Part shown: one piece after another, positions 16,892-26,500 of the stretch
Numbering within the stretch: the first letter of the stretch is position 1
Layout of the letters: every line of letters starts with the position of its first letter
Assembly: GCF_000169095.1 (NCBI RefSeq)
Contig: NZ_AAVU01000002.1
Location: 124,001-188,000, forward strand
Length of the DNA: 64,000 nucleotides
Direction: 5' to 3'
From: Lyngbya sp. PCC 8106
GTDB taxonomy: Bacteria > Cyanobacteriota > Cyanobacteriia > Cyanobacteriales > Microcoleaceae
Translations under genes and position numbers: made by a program
Notes under the pieces: model-generated
Databases searched by the model: none
Told to the model about the DNA's origin: nothing
Seen by the model: only the letters and a program-made list of their open reading frames with translations

Positions 16892-18370
16892 TTAATTTTG
16901 AGAGTCAGGTTTGATACTTGAAAATAACCCCCTCCAGTCTCCTGCTTGCTGACTATTTTGTTCGGCTTTGACCTCAAAGGTTACATTACAAGCTTGAGAT
17001 TCATTTAATGCTTGAATACAAAGTTCAGCAATATCGTCTCGACTCACTTTACCTTTAATTGTATCTCCTTGTTCAAAGGTTAATGCTTTACCTCCCGCTT
17101 CTTCTGTTAACGCACAAGGTCGAATAATAGTGTAGGGAATTCCACTAGAACGAATGACATCTTCTCCTTTTAGTTTCCAGGTTAAAATCCCCCCTAATTG
17201 ATCATTCATACGCACGGCTGGCGGTTCTTCTTCTAGGTTTAAACCGGGTTTTCCGGGGCGAGTGACTCCGGCTGAACTAATCTGAATAAACCGAGGATAT
17301 TTTTGACCCCCATAAGCTTTGATTGTTTCAATTTGAAGTTGAAAACTTCCGGGAGAAAACTTAGGATTGAGTGCTTTATCATATTCAAACTTACTCAACA
17401 TTAATTGAATAGAATAAACCGTATTGGAGTCAAATGGATCACCGTTTTCAACAGTTTTTGCCCGAAATACAGGAATTAATTGATCAAACGGAATCCGAAT
17501 AGTTATGGGAATATTATATACTGTATCAAACGAATAACAGTAGGCAATACTATCCCATTTAGGATCATTCCGCAGAATAAATTTATAGCGCTTTCCATCT
17601 CCTTTAATCCGCATCTCAATGCCTTGATAACCGGACAAATTCATCGGGGGATCAAAATTGCGAGTTCGCACTGAAGCAAACCCTCCCGAATTCGCCGTCG
17701 AAACATTCCCGGTAAAGAAAGCCGCATCACCAATTAAACGAATAGAACTTTCACTTACACCCCCCATGACGACATCATCCAACGCACCCCAAGTTTCTTT
17801 TAAATCTTCTGTTGGTTTGCTAAAATCAAAGAGGAGTTTCTCACTACTATTTTTGAGATAGGGAAACGCAACATTGGTTAAATTTTGCATTCCTTCATAT
17901 TCCACTTTTTCGGGAATATCAACTACTTCTGGCATATAAAATTTAATGCCTTGATAGTATTTTTCCCGAGTTGGGGTATCTCCTTCTATCGGTTGAACTT
18001 TAGTTCCGGTACAACAAATAATTGCCGTCACATCTTTCATCACTTGAGGGGTTAATGTTTCAGGAATGGTAATGTCAGCTTCAATTATTTCTACTGTATT
18101 TCCGAGGACTTTTTTCGCTCTTTTTGCATCTCGAACTAAAGCCCGAACGTTCATCCCCTGTTGCTGTAACCGCTTCACCACTCGTTTTCCTACACCTCCG
18201 GTGGCACCTGCGACTAATACCACTTCTGGCTTCGGTTGGGGTTTGTTTTTCTTGTTACCGAATAGCTCCTGAATCCAGCTTATACTACCAATAAAGGGAA
18301 CCACACCAAAGTAACTTAAGGTTTTTAAAAGCCGCCCCGCATCCCAATTTGCTTTTGTTTGTTCTGACAT
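16892..18370 (-). CDS. NAD(P)-binding SDR protein with inserted CIA30 domain
   Basis: 492 residues. A Rossmann half (VVLVAGATGGVGKRVVKRLQQQG, ~50-72) is followed by a CIA30/NDUFAF1-like domain (~178-352; LLFDFSKPTED, WGALDDVVMGGVSES, GGFASVRTRNF, MRIKGDGKRYKFILRND). The SDR fold then resumes (IQISSAGVTRPGKPG, IRSSGIPYTIIRPCAL). So the CIA30 module sits inside the SDR. Mitochondrial CIA30 helps to build complex I, and SDR-CIA30 proteins are found in cyanobacteria and plastids; a role in assembly of the photosynthetic NDH complex or photosystems is only inference. Confidence 0.85.
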   Translation of the reverse strand: MSEQTKANWDAGRLLKTLSYFGVVPFIGSISWIQELFGNKKNKPQPKPEVVLVAGATGGVGKRVVKRLQQQGMNVRALVRDAKRAKKVLGNTVEIIEADITIPETLTPQVMKDVTAIICCTGTKVQPIEGDTPTREKYYQGIKFYMPEVVDIPEKVEYEGMQNLTNVAFPYLKNSSEKLLFDFSKPTEDLKETWGALDDVVMGGVSESSIRLIGDAAFFTGNVSTANSGGFASVRTRNFDPPMNLSGYQGIEMRIKGDGKRYKFILRNDPKWDSIAYCYSFDTVYNIPITIRIPFDQLIPVFRAKTVENGDPFDSNTVYSIQLMLSKFEYDKALNPKFSPGSFQLQIETIKAYGGQKYPRFIQISSAGVTRPGKPGLNLEEEPPAVRMNDQLGGILTWKLKGEDVIRSSGIPYTIIRPCALTEEAGGKALTFEQGDTIKGKVSRDDIAELCIQALNESQACNVTFEVKAEQNSQQAGDWRGLFSSIKPDSQN

Positions 18371-18583
18371 TTGGATTACCCTGCCTCTTGTGTTAATTCT
18401 ACTGTCTTCTATATTAAGATACGTTACAAACTGACGGTTGAGAGATCGGGGTGAGTTAGTCGAAATGCTGATTTCTGAGAACCTTCGCCCTTCTCATCCC
18501 TGAGACTGAGTTACACCAGGAGACGGTCACAAATTCCAAGTATTTGTGTTACGGTAAATCGGTGTAGATCTCACAGGAGTCCG

Positions 18584-18703
18584 ATGGAAACAATAGATTG
18601 GGAAAATGTGATTGTTGGTGGACTGGCGATTGTCATTTTTATTGGCGGAATGTTGATGATGTTAACCAATATCTGGACAAGTGGTTTGCACAAAGACAAA
18701 TAA
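18584..18703 (+). CDS. Small single-span membrane protein (39 residues)
   Basis: ATG at 18584 with a very good site, AGGAG five bases upstream. The 39-residue product has an acidic N-terminus (METIDWEN), one hydrophobic helix of about 21 residues (IVGGLAIVIFIGGMLMMLTNI) and a basic tail (HKDK). This layout is like the tiny subunits of thylakoid complexes (NDH-1, cytochrome b6f, photosystems), but I could not match it to a named one. A short dyad CACAAAT/ATTTGTG lies in its leader (18528-18548). It is the first of two small membrane genes before comB. Confidence 0.65.
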   Translation: METIDWENVIVGGLAIVIFIGGMLMMLTNIWTSGLHKDK

Positions 18704-18792
18704 GCCTAAATATTGACTTCATCTAGTCGGAACTCAATCTCAAATATCTGTAATGTCAAATATCTGTACACTCTTTCAGTGAGAACCACAAA

Positions 18793-19194
18793 ATGCTAGA
18801 TTTCAATACAATTGCAGAGTTTTCCCGTGCGAATTGTGGAACAATTTGTGCGTTTCTAGTTCCGGCTAATATTCTAGCAACTTTGCAAACTCTCATTTTT
18901 ACGAAGGCGAAATCTTCTCCCGTTAAATTACAGTTAATGGTGGGATTTGCGAGTTTTTATGCGGTGTTAATGCTGCTACACATTTATACTTGGTTTACTG
19001 TTGGGATCGTGATGATGCCCACCTATATTTTACTGTCTTTGGGTGGATTTTGTTTAGCAACTAATATTTGGGCGATTGCTCATCCCAGCAGTTTATTGAG
19101 TCTGATGGAGATTGTGATTGCAACCGGGAAAAATTTGGGCAAAGGCTGGCGCAAAAAGTCTTATGATTTTCGGTCTGAAATTCGTGTAAGATAG
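18793..19194 (+). CDS. Small membrane protein, function unknown
   Basis: 133 residues with three hydrophobic segments (~17-35, ~48-70 and ~73-95) and a basic C-terminal tail (KNLGKGWRKKSYDFRSEIRVR). No recognised domain. The ATG at 18793 is the natural start. It lies between the 39-residue membrane gene and comB, all on the plus strand, so an operon is possible (90- and 33-bp gaps). Confidence 0.7.
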   Translation: MLDFNTIAEFSRANCGTICAFLVPANILATLQTLIFTKAKSSPVKLQLMVGFASFYAVLMLLHIYTWFTVGIVMMPTYILLSLGGFCLATNIWAIAHPSSLLSLMEIVIATGKNLGKGWRKKSYDFRSEIRVR

Positions 19195-19227
19195 AAAGTC
19201 GCCAAGCTACTTACGACGGTCTTAACT

Positions 19228-20013
19228 GTGAAGCTGTTTGTTTATCACACTCCCGAACTAACCCCCACTGATATGCCTGAATGCGCCATTGTCGTCGATG
19301 TGCTGCGGGCAACAACCACTATCGCCACTGCACTCAACGCCGGGGCTGAAGCGGTGCAAGTTTTTAGCGATGTTCAAGAATTGATGGAAGTCAGCGAAAA
19401 ATGGCCGGCTGACAAACGAGTACGAATTGGGGAACGAGGCGGGAATAAGGTTGAAGGCTGCGACTTAGGCAATTCTCCCCTCAACGTCACCTCTGATATT
19501 GTCGAGGGAAAACGGTTATTTATGACCACCACCAACGGAACTCGGGCTTTACAACGGGTTCAAACTGCGCCGGTGGTGATTACTTCAGCTTTGGTTAATC
19601 GACAGGCTGTAGTCGAATATTTGATTACTAAACAGCCGGAAACCGTTTGGATAGTGGGTTCCGGTTGGCAAGGAAGCTATTCTCTCGAAGATACCGTTTG
19701 TGCAGGGGCCATTGCCGAGAGTTTTGTCACGGAAATGGGTTATCCTTTGGCGGATGTGGCGGGGAATGATGAAGTTTATGGGGCGATTTCACTGTATTTG
19801 CAGTGGCAATCTCAACTCTATCAACTGATGAACTGTGCAAGTCATGGTCAACGTTTAGTCGGATTAAAATGCTATGATGACTTGAAATATTGCGCTCAAA
19901 CCGATACGCTAGATATTCTACCGATTCAAAGTGAACCGGGGGTTTTGGTGAAGTCGGATCTCCAAACTAAAAAGTTGCAATATTGGATGAACGATTCAAA
20001 AACTCAAAGTTGA
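19228..20013 (+). CDS. comB: 2-phosphosulfolactate phosphatase family protein (ComB)
   Basis: 261 residues starting at GTG 19228. Typical ComB sequence: AIVVDVLRATTTIATALNAGAEAV (~20-43), RIGERGGNKVEGCDLGNSPL, and TTTNGTRALQR near residue 94, which carries the phosphate/Mg site. In archaea ComB removes phosphate from phosphosulfolactate in coenzyme M synthesis; cyanobacteria do not make coenzyme M, so the physiological substrate here is uncertain. Confidence 0.88.
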   Translation: MKLFVYHTPELTPTDMPECAIVVDVLRATTTIATALNAGAEAVQVFSDVQELMEVSEKWPADKRVRIGERGGNKVEGCDLGNSPLNVTSDIVEGKRLFMTTTNGTRALQRVQTAPVVITSALVNRQAVVEYLITKQPETVWIVGSGWQGSYSLEDTVCAGAIAESFVTEMGYPLADVAGNDEVYGAISLYLQWQSQLYQLMNCASHGQRLVGLKCYDDLKYCAQTDTLDILPIQSEPGVLVKSDLQTKKLQYWMNDSKTQS

Positions 20014-20018
20014 TAGAT

Positions 20019-20951
20019 GTGAACAGCCCCCTAAACGTGATCACAGATTCCATTTTTACTCTCCCCAAACTCGAAAACGAGCAACTTGATCAACTTGCTA
20101 TTCGCATTCATCAAGAACATCAACTTTGCATTAAATCTCCCAAAACTTCCCTGATTCATGCTTGCAATGCGGGAGCGTGGTTACTCAAAGCTCAACCTTT
20201 GGTTTTCACTCAAGCCTGGGAAAATTGGTTGAAAACGCAGTGTAATCTCACCTTACAAACCGCTCAAATGTATATGCGGATGGCGGGGAAATATCCTCAA
20301 GTTCAAGACAATATTGAACGTTCAATCTTACCTTCCCCAAACCCGAGTCAACCGGATTCTCCTCGCTTGTTAACCGAATCTAAAGTCGTTGCAGAAACAA
20401 CAACTTCATCACCACCTACTCAACCTCAGTCTAAACCTTCTCCAGAGCCGCTAAAACAGCAACCTAGCCCTGTTTATCCCCCCAAGGAATCGGTTATAGA
20501 ACCCATTATTGATGTTGATTTTACGCCGATTTCTGGGAAGTCTGAATCTAATTATGAACCTAATTCTACGGAAAATTTAGTTAGATTTTGTATTCCTGGA
20601 ACAGTCGTTCCCAAAGCACGTCCTCGCGTGACTTCCAATGGAACTTATATGCCCAATCGTTATCGAGAATGGCGAAATCGGGCAGAAATTGAACTCTATC
20701 GTCAAATGTCTCAGTTTCACTCAACTCATAAATTCCCCTTACAAAAAGTCGCAGTTTCCCTTCGTTTCTTTGGCAACCATCGCACTAATTCTGACTTAGA
20801 TAATATGGCGGGAGCGTGTTTAGATGCACTGACATTAAATGGGGCGGGAGTGTTAATGGATGATCGGTTGAGTTGTCTTCCTCGGTTAACCGTTGAATAT
20901 GTTTCGGGAACAAAAGAAACAGGAGTTTGGATTGAAATTCAGCCCCTTTAA
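20019..20951 (+). CDS. RusA-type Holliday-junction resolvase-like protein with DUF3102-like N-terminus
   Basis: About 310 residues. The start is uncertain: GTG 20019 lies five bases after comB, while the open frame reaches a TTG at 19983 inside comB. The N-terminal part (~10-90; HACNAGAWLLKAQPLVFTQAWENWLKTQCNLTLQTAQMYMRMAGKY) resembles DUF3102 of phage and mobile elements. A Pro/Ser-rich linker follows. The C-terminal ~125 residues are a RusA fold: IPGTVVPKARPRVTSNG, then NSDLDNMAGACLDALTLNGAGVLMDDRLS, with the Asp cluster that binds metal. It may cut branched DNA. RusA proteins are usually single-domain and phage-borne, so a transferred origin is plausible. Confidence 0.75.
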   Translation: MNSPLNVITDSIFTLPKLENEQLDQLAIRIHQEHQLCIKSPKTSLIHACNAGAWLLKAQPLVFTQAWENWLKTQCNLTLQTAQMYMRMAGKYPQVQDNIERSILPSPNPSQPDSPRLLTESKVVAETTTSSPPTQPQSKPSPEPLKQQPSPVYPPKESVIEPIIDVDFTPISGKSESNYEPNSTENLVRFCIPGTVVPKARPRVTSNGTYMPNRYREWRNRAEIELYRQMSQFHSTHKFPLQKVAVSLRFFGNHRTNSDLDNMAGACLDALTLNGAGVLMDDRLSCLPRLTVEYVSGTKETGVWIEIQPL

Positions 20952-20953
20952 TT

Positions 20954-21697
20954 CTAGCTATTTTGACTCTCTATTTTAACTTTTGGAATATTGTTAGGGT
21001 GAATCAGACTGTCTAACTGTTTGGAGATTTGTTCCGCTTTATTTAACACAATAAAATGCCCCCCGTGTTCACTCCAAAAGTCAGATTTGAGGAAACGAAC
21101 GGGGAAAATTCGATCATTCAACCCATGAATATGATATAATTTGTCTGGGATAGAATCATTTTTCCACATCACAACTTTGTCAATCGCCCACTTAATAAAA
21201 CCCGCATCAGTATCTCGCAAAATCGCTCTGAGTAACCGACGTTCATCAATTGTTTCTAAACTAAATAACCAAAATAGTATCCAATAAACCGCCCAAAGCA
21301 AGCTTTTAAATGGAAAGATGCGATGAATCGGAAATCGTCTAAAAAACTTAAAATAAGGCGGAATTTCTAACTGATTTTTGGTGCTAGAAATCAGGATAAC
21401 TTTCTCGACTTCAATCTGTTTGGCAATTTCTACCGCCACAATTCCCCCAAACGAAAGCCCAACCACAATCGGATGATCTGATTTAATTTGAGCGGTTAAA
21501 CGTTTGGCATAATCTTCGATTGACTCTCCTTTTTCTGGATCTAACCAATCAATATAAACAGGCTGATATCCTTTAATTTGTAATCGTTTGAATACCCGTC
21601 TATCCGCACCTAAACCACTAATAAAATAAATGTCTTTTAAGGTTTTTTGAAACTGTTCAACGTTTTCTTTCTGTTTGAATTCGGTCGAGTTTACCAT
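20954..21697 (-). CDS. Alpha/beta-hydrolase
   Basis: 247 residues. The nucleophile elbow GLSFGG (~81-86) and a C-terminal GLNDRIFP (Asp, ~203-210) plus GGHFIV (His, ~223-228) give a full catalytic triad. The N-terminal YFISGLGADRRVF is the oxyanion region. A hydrophobic cap segment (LLWAVYWILFWLFSL, ~133-147) suggests a lipid-like substrate or membrane contact. The substrate is unknown. Its 3' end is two bases from the end of the convergent RusA-type gene. Confidence 0.8.
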   Translation of the reverse strand: MVNSTEFKQKENVEQFQKTLKDIYFISGLGADRRVFKRLQIKGYQPVYIDWLDPEKGESIEDYAKRLTAQIKSDHPIVVGLSFGGIVAVEIAKQIEVEKVILISSTKNQLEIPPYFKFFRRFPIHRIFPFKSLLWAVYWILFWLFSLETIDERRLLRAILRDTDAGFIKWAIDKVVMWKNDSIPDKLYHIHGLNDRIFPVRFLKSDFWSEHGGHFIVLNKAEQISKQLDSLIHPNNIPKVKIESQNS

Positions 21698-21875
21698 CCT
21701 TTTTTAATCTAAAATAATAGTACACTTTAAGTCTGAACTCAGTTTTTTTTAAACTCATCTATAAAAAGACAGAGATCATAAGCTTTGATTAACTTTGCTC
21801 TAAATTATAACACAAGTTTTCTTTGAACCTGTTATCATGCGGTGATTGTATTCAGAGATTTGAGTATTTAACATC

Positions 21876-22787
21876 ATGCAACTTTCTATCCTAACAAACT
21901 TTCGGGGTGAATTTGCAGCATTACTCGCCGCTTTTTTTTGGTCGCTGGCTTCGGTAGTTTATAGTCAAGTTGGAGAGAAAATTCCTGCCATTGGATTAAA
22001 CTTAATTAAAGGCATTATTGCGATCGCTTTATTACTGTTAACGGTTGTTTTGCGAGGGAGTATATTCCCCGATATCGAATTAACAATCATCGGATTATTA
22101 CTGCTAAGTGGTATTATTGGAATTGCCATCGGAGATAGTGCTTATTTGACAACGTTGAAATGTTTGGGGCCAAGACGAGCCTTATTGATGGAAACCTTAG
22201 CGCCCCCTCTGACGGCAATATTAGCGTTTATTTTCCTCCAAGAACGACTTCCGCTTTCAGCTTGGTTGGGGATTATTTTAACGGTTTTGGGAGTCGCTTG
22301 GGTGGTAACAGAACGAGTCGGAGAGGGTGTCTTCGGTTCAACCCATTTACGACGAGGATTATTCTTTGGGTTGCTTGCAGAAGTGTGTCAGGCCGTCGGA
22401 ATTCTTTTATCTCACCTTGCCCTCACCCAAACCGAAATTAGCCCGTTATGGAGTACATTATTGCGCTTATCCGGTGGAACTGTGGTATTATTATTGTGGC
22501 TGTTTGTTAAACGTGAAAATGTGAATTTGTTGTTAAAACCTTTGCAGTCTAAACGCACATTTGCACTGCTGGGACTGGCAACATTTTTAGGCACATACTT
22601 GGGAATTTTGTTGCAACAAACGGCTTTGAAATTCACGGCTGCGGGTATTGCTCAGGCGCTTAATTCCACCAGTCCGTTGTTTGTATTACCCATTGCAGCG
22701 AGTCTGGGAGATCGAGTTAGCCTTAGAGCGATTTTCGGGGCAATCATTGCGATCGCAGGGATAGTATTATTGTTTCAAGGATCGTGA
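21876..22787 (+). CDS. EamA/DMT-family membrane transporter
   Basis: 303 residues with ten predicted helices in two EamA repeats (~10-140 and ~155-300). Typical stretches are FAALLAAFFWSLASVVYSQVGEKIPAIGLNLIKG, the repeat-end LGIILTVLGVAWVV, and AIFGAIIAIAGIVLLF. Family members export amino acids or metabolites; the substrate cannot be inferred. Its 3' end is convergent with the next gene, three bases apart. Confidence 0.88.
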   Translation: MQLSILTNFRGEFAALLAAFFWSLASVVYSQVGEKIPAIGLNLIKGIIAIALLLLTVVLRGSIFPDIELTIIGLLLLSGIIGIAIGDSAYLTTLKCLGPRRALLMETLAPPLTAILAFIFLQERLPLSAWLGIILTVLGVAWVVTERVGEGVFGSTHLRRGLFFGLLAEVCQAVGILLSHLALTQTEISPLWSTLLRLSGGTVVLLLWLFVKRENVNLLLKPLQSKRTFALLGLATFLGTYLGILLQQTALKFTAAGIAQALNSTSPLFVLPIAASLGDRVSLRAIFGAIIAIAGIVLLFQGS

Positions 22788-22789
22788 AA

Positions 22790-23308
22790 CTAGGAGTCAC
22801 AAACCTCAAACTGAGCCAACTCTTTCGGTAAACGAGACGCATAGGGAACAGCCGCACCTTTGGGGGCTAAAATACCCAAACCGTAGAAACATCCTTCTTC
22901 GTTGGTACAGTCTGCCATTCGCAAGCTTAACTCATAGTCATCGGTGTAGGGCGGTTCAAAGGTTAGCACCGATAAAACATCTTCTTCGGCGCCGAGTTCC
23001 TCTCCAGACAAGTTGGCGATGCGGAGTTGAACATCACTGCAATTTTCATCGCAATACCCCACAAACAGATACTCCACCGACGGATCGAGTTTAATCGTTA
23101 GAGGCGCACTAATTCTAGGAGGCCCTTTGCGAACAACCGGCCAGAAGATCAACTCATAACCGTCTCTCCCGGCTTCAGCCACCACCTCATTGAGTCTGCA
23201 AACGACGGTTTTTTCTTGTTCAGAAAGTTCTCGGGCGATCGCTGTTCCGAAGAACATTGTACCAACTAACAAGGTCATTCCCTGCCAAATCAAATGTTTG
23301 CGTTTCAT
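22790..23308 (-). CDS. Secreted protein of unknown function
   Basis: 172 residues with a signal peptide (MKRKHLIWQGMTLLVGTMFFGTAIA, cut likely near residue 25). The mature part has a beta-rich look (SVEYLFVGYCDENCSDVQLRIANLSG and YELSLRMADC) and five or six cysteines, with paired CDENC and CTNEEGC motifs that could form disulfides in the periplasm. It resembles short cyanobacterial periplasmic proteins with a PPC-like fold. No function can be assigned. Confidence 0.75.
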   Translation of the reverse strand: MKRKHLIWQGMTLLVGTMFFGTAIARELSEQEKTVVCRLNEVVAEAGRDGYELIFWPVVRKGPPRISAPLTIKLDPSVEYLFVGYCDENCSDVQLRIANLSGEELGAEEDVLSVLTFEPPYTDDYELSLRMADCTNEEGCFYGLGILAPKGAAVPYASRLPKELAQFEVCDS

Positions 23309-23419
23309 CTAAAATCTTCTGGAAAAGGATAGTTGTTAGCAAATTTGCAATCTGAACTGGAGGATACCATATTTCAGTCAACACTCACCAGTGACCCGTT
23401 CTCTATAGCGCTTCGCTTT

Positions 23420-23560
23420 GTAGGAGATGATCAATTACCCCCACCAACCTCTCCCATCCCGACCCCTGCGGCACCTCCCTTAGAAAGGGAGGCAGGAGGA
23501 GGCCACTTTTGAACTCCCCTCGCCTCGTAGGAGAGGGGTTGGGGGAGAGGTCAACGCCTC
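23420..23560. repeat. Dispersed inverted-repeat cluster of low-complexity type
   Basis: The region carries CCTCCCTTAGAAAGGGAGG (23477-23495, a palindrome) and CCCCTCGCCTCGTAGGAGAGGGGTTGGGGGAGAGG. In translation it gives SPNPSPTRRGE, a signature seen in many bacterial genomes. It fills the gap downstream of the STAND/WD40 gene and overlaps its last codons. Confidence 0.55.
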
Positions 23561-26500
23561 CCCTCAAACATCTCCTCAGGAAACGGATTTTCACCCTTTT
23601 TCAGAGACTCTATCCAACCGTTTCGCTGTGCTTTTTCCTCCTCATTTCCCGCCAACTTAACGAACGTTTCAAAATCCTTAACAGCCCCGTCAAAATTACC
23701 CGTTAACGCACGGGCAACACCCCGACTATTATAAATCCATCCATTATCAGGCGCGAGTTCAACGGCTTTATTGCAAGCAAACATTACCTTCTCCGCCTGT
23801 TTATTAACGCTACCTTGCCAACACAGTTTATTCCAATCCGAGGCTTGAATTTCTAAATCAGAATCAAAATTTTGAGCTTGATTAAAAACTGCAATTGCTT
23901 CTTCAATTTGATCGCCTTGTACGAACGACTTTCCAATCCTCACTAAACTTACTGCTGACAGAGAACTGAAGTTCGAGTCAAGTTTAACGGCTTGTTTAAA
24001 CTTAGAAACCGCTTCCTCAATTTTCCCCTGTGCTGCTGACTGTTCGCCCTGCAAAAACAAAGCCGTTGCCAAAGGTTCTACTTCACCACAAATATTTCGT
24101 TCCTTTTCTTCGAGGTTGGGGTTATTCTTCAGGTAATCACTCATCCAATTGCAAGCGTGATCGAGGAGTTGATCTCGGTTAAAGCGCCGCAATTTCACCG
24201 TGTTGTCACGACTCGCTGAAGCGAGCAATTTACCATCGGGGCTGAATGCCACACCCCAGACATCACCCTCATGCCCTTTGAAAGTTGAAACTAGAGTGCC
24301 ATCAACTTTCCACAATTTTACCGTGTCGTCAACACTCGCGGTTGCGATCAATTTCCCGTCTGGGCTAAATGCAACATCTTTAACCATGCCCTTATGCTCC
24401 TCATCGAAAGTCTCCACCAAAGTGCCATCGGCTTTCCACAGTTTTACTGTCTTATCCGCCGAAGCGATCAATTTCCCGTCGGGGCTGAATGCCACACTGT
24501 TGACATCCTCTTCATGCCCTCTGAGCGTCGTAATTAGAGTACCATCAGATTTCCAGAGTTTCACCGTCTTGTCAACACTCGCGGTTGCAAGCAAATCCTC
24601 TTTTGGGCTGAATGCCACATCCAAGACATCATCCTCATGCTCTGTGAGCGTTGTAATTAGAGTGCCATCGGCTTTCCACAGTTTCACCGTTTTGTCAACA
24701 CTCGCGGTTGCGAGCAAATTCCCATTCTGGCTGAATGAGACATTGATAACCCGATCCTCATGCCCTCTGAGCGTCGTAATTAAAGTGCCATCGGCTTTCC
24801 ACAGTTTTACGGTCTTGTCCCGACTAGCGGTTGCGAGCAAATCCCCTTTTGGGCTGAACGTTACACCCCTGACCCAATTTTCATGCCCCTCCAAAGTATT
24901 AACTAAAGTGCCATCTGATTTCCACAGTTTCACTGTATTGTCAGCACTGGCGGTTGCAAGCAAATCTTCTTTTGGACTGAATGCCACACTCAAGACATCC
25001 TCTTTATGCCCTTTGAGCGTTTTAATAAAAGTGTCATCGGGTTTCCACAGTTTTACCGTCTTGTCAGAACTAGCGCTTGCAATCATATCCCCTTTGGGGC
25101 TGAATGCCACATCTAAGACCGAATCCTCATGCCCCTCTAAAATCCTAATTAGAGTGCCATCAGTTTCCCACAGTTTCACCGTGTTGTCAGAACTAGCGCT
25201 TGCGAGCAAATCCCCTTTGGGGCTAAATGCCACACTGTTGACTTTACTCTGATGCCCCTTTAAAGTGCTAATTAAAGTGCCATCAGGTTTCCACAGTTTC
25301 ACTGTACTGTCATAACTAGCCGTTGCGAGCAAGTCCCCTTTTGGGCTGAACGTTACACCCCTGACCCAATTTTCATGCCCCTTTAAAGTTGTAATTAAAG
25401 TGCCATCTGATTTCCACAGTTTCACTGTATAGTCAGCACTGGCGGTTGCAAGCAAATCCCCCTTGGGGCTGAATGCCACACTCAAGACATCACCCTCATG
25501 CTCTGTGAGCGTGGTAATTAGAGTGCCATCGGGTTTCCACAATTTCACCGTTTTGTCATGACTAGCTGTTGCAATTAAATTCCCCAAAGGATGGAATGCC
25601 ACACCCCTTACCCCACCCTCATGGTCTTTGAGGGTCGTAATTAAAGTGCCATCGGGTTTCCACAATTTCACTGTTTTGTCAGAACTAGCCGTTGCGAGCA
25701 AATCCCCTTTGGGGCTGAATGCCACATTGAGAACAAAATCTTTATGCCCCTCCAAAGTCTTAACAAAAGTGCCATCGGGTTTCCACAATTTCACTGTTTT
25801 GTCACCACTAGCCGTTGCGAGCAAATCCCCTTTGGGGCTGAATGCTATACCGAAGATGTCTTTTTCATGCCCCTCTAAGCTATTAATTTGTTTCTCTCCT
25901 GACCAGTTAACAATTTTTTCGAGGACGTTGGTAGCCTGTATCTGTGCTATTGTTCCATTTGCTCGTTTTTCGTGTTTGATAACTTCTAACTGTACGTCTA
26001 AGTTTTCCTCTCCAGAAACTAAGCGAGTATCTAAAAGGTTTATCTCTGCTTTTAGTTCTCCCATAAGAGCATTGTTCCACTGCCATACTGCTACTGCTGC
26101 CACTCCAGAAATTGCGACAAAACTTGCGGTCAAAAAGCCTGTGTTGCGCTGACGTTTACGCTGTTTATATTGCTGACTTTTTTGAATAAATTCTCGTTCG
26201 TCTGGAGACAGTTCATCCCGACGATTTTTCAGTTGTTCCTCTGCTTGACTCAGTGCCGCCCCCCGCAATAATAGTCCGTTATCTCGGTTTTTTTCCTGCC
26301 AATAACCCATAGAAGCCCGCAGTCGTTCTTGCCAGGTTCTAAATTCTCGGTCTGTTGCCATCCATTCCCTCAGTTGACCCCAGTTTCTAATTAATGCTTC
26401 GTGGACGACTTCGACGGTTTCCTGTTCTTTTATATTGTCCGGTTGGGGTTGGGAATTGTCTGTTATTTCACGGGTAATAACAGTCCGACTGGTGACAACT

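Noticed and set aside
24180..25900. Regular repeats of about 123 bases and a 350-codon plus-strand frame in this stretch
   Set aside because: They are the WD40 repeats of the STAND gene; the plus-strand frame is an antisense shadow of the repeats, and unit length and coding nature exclude a CRISPR array.
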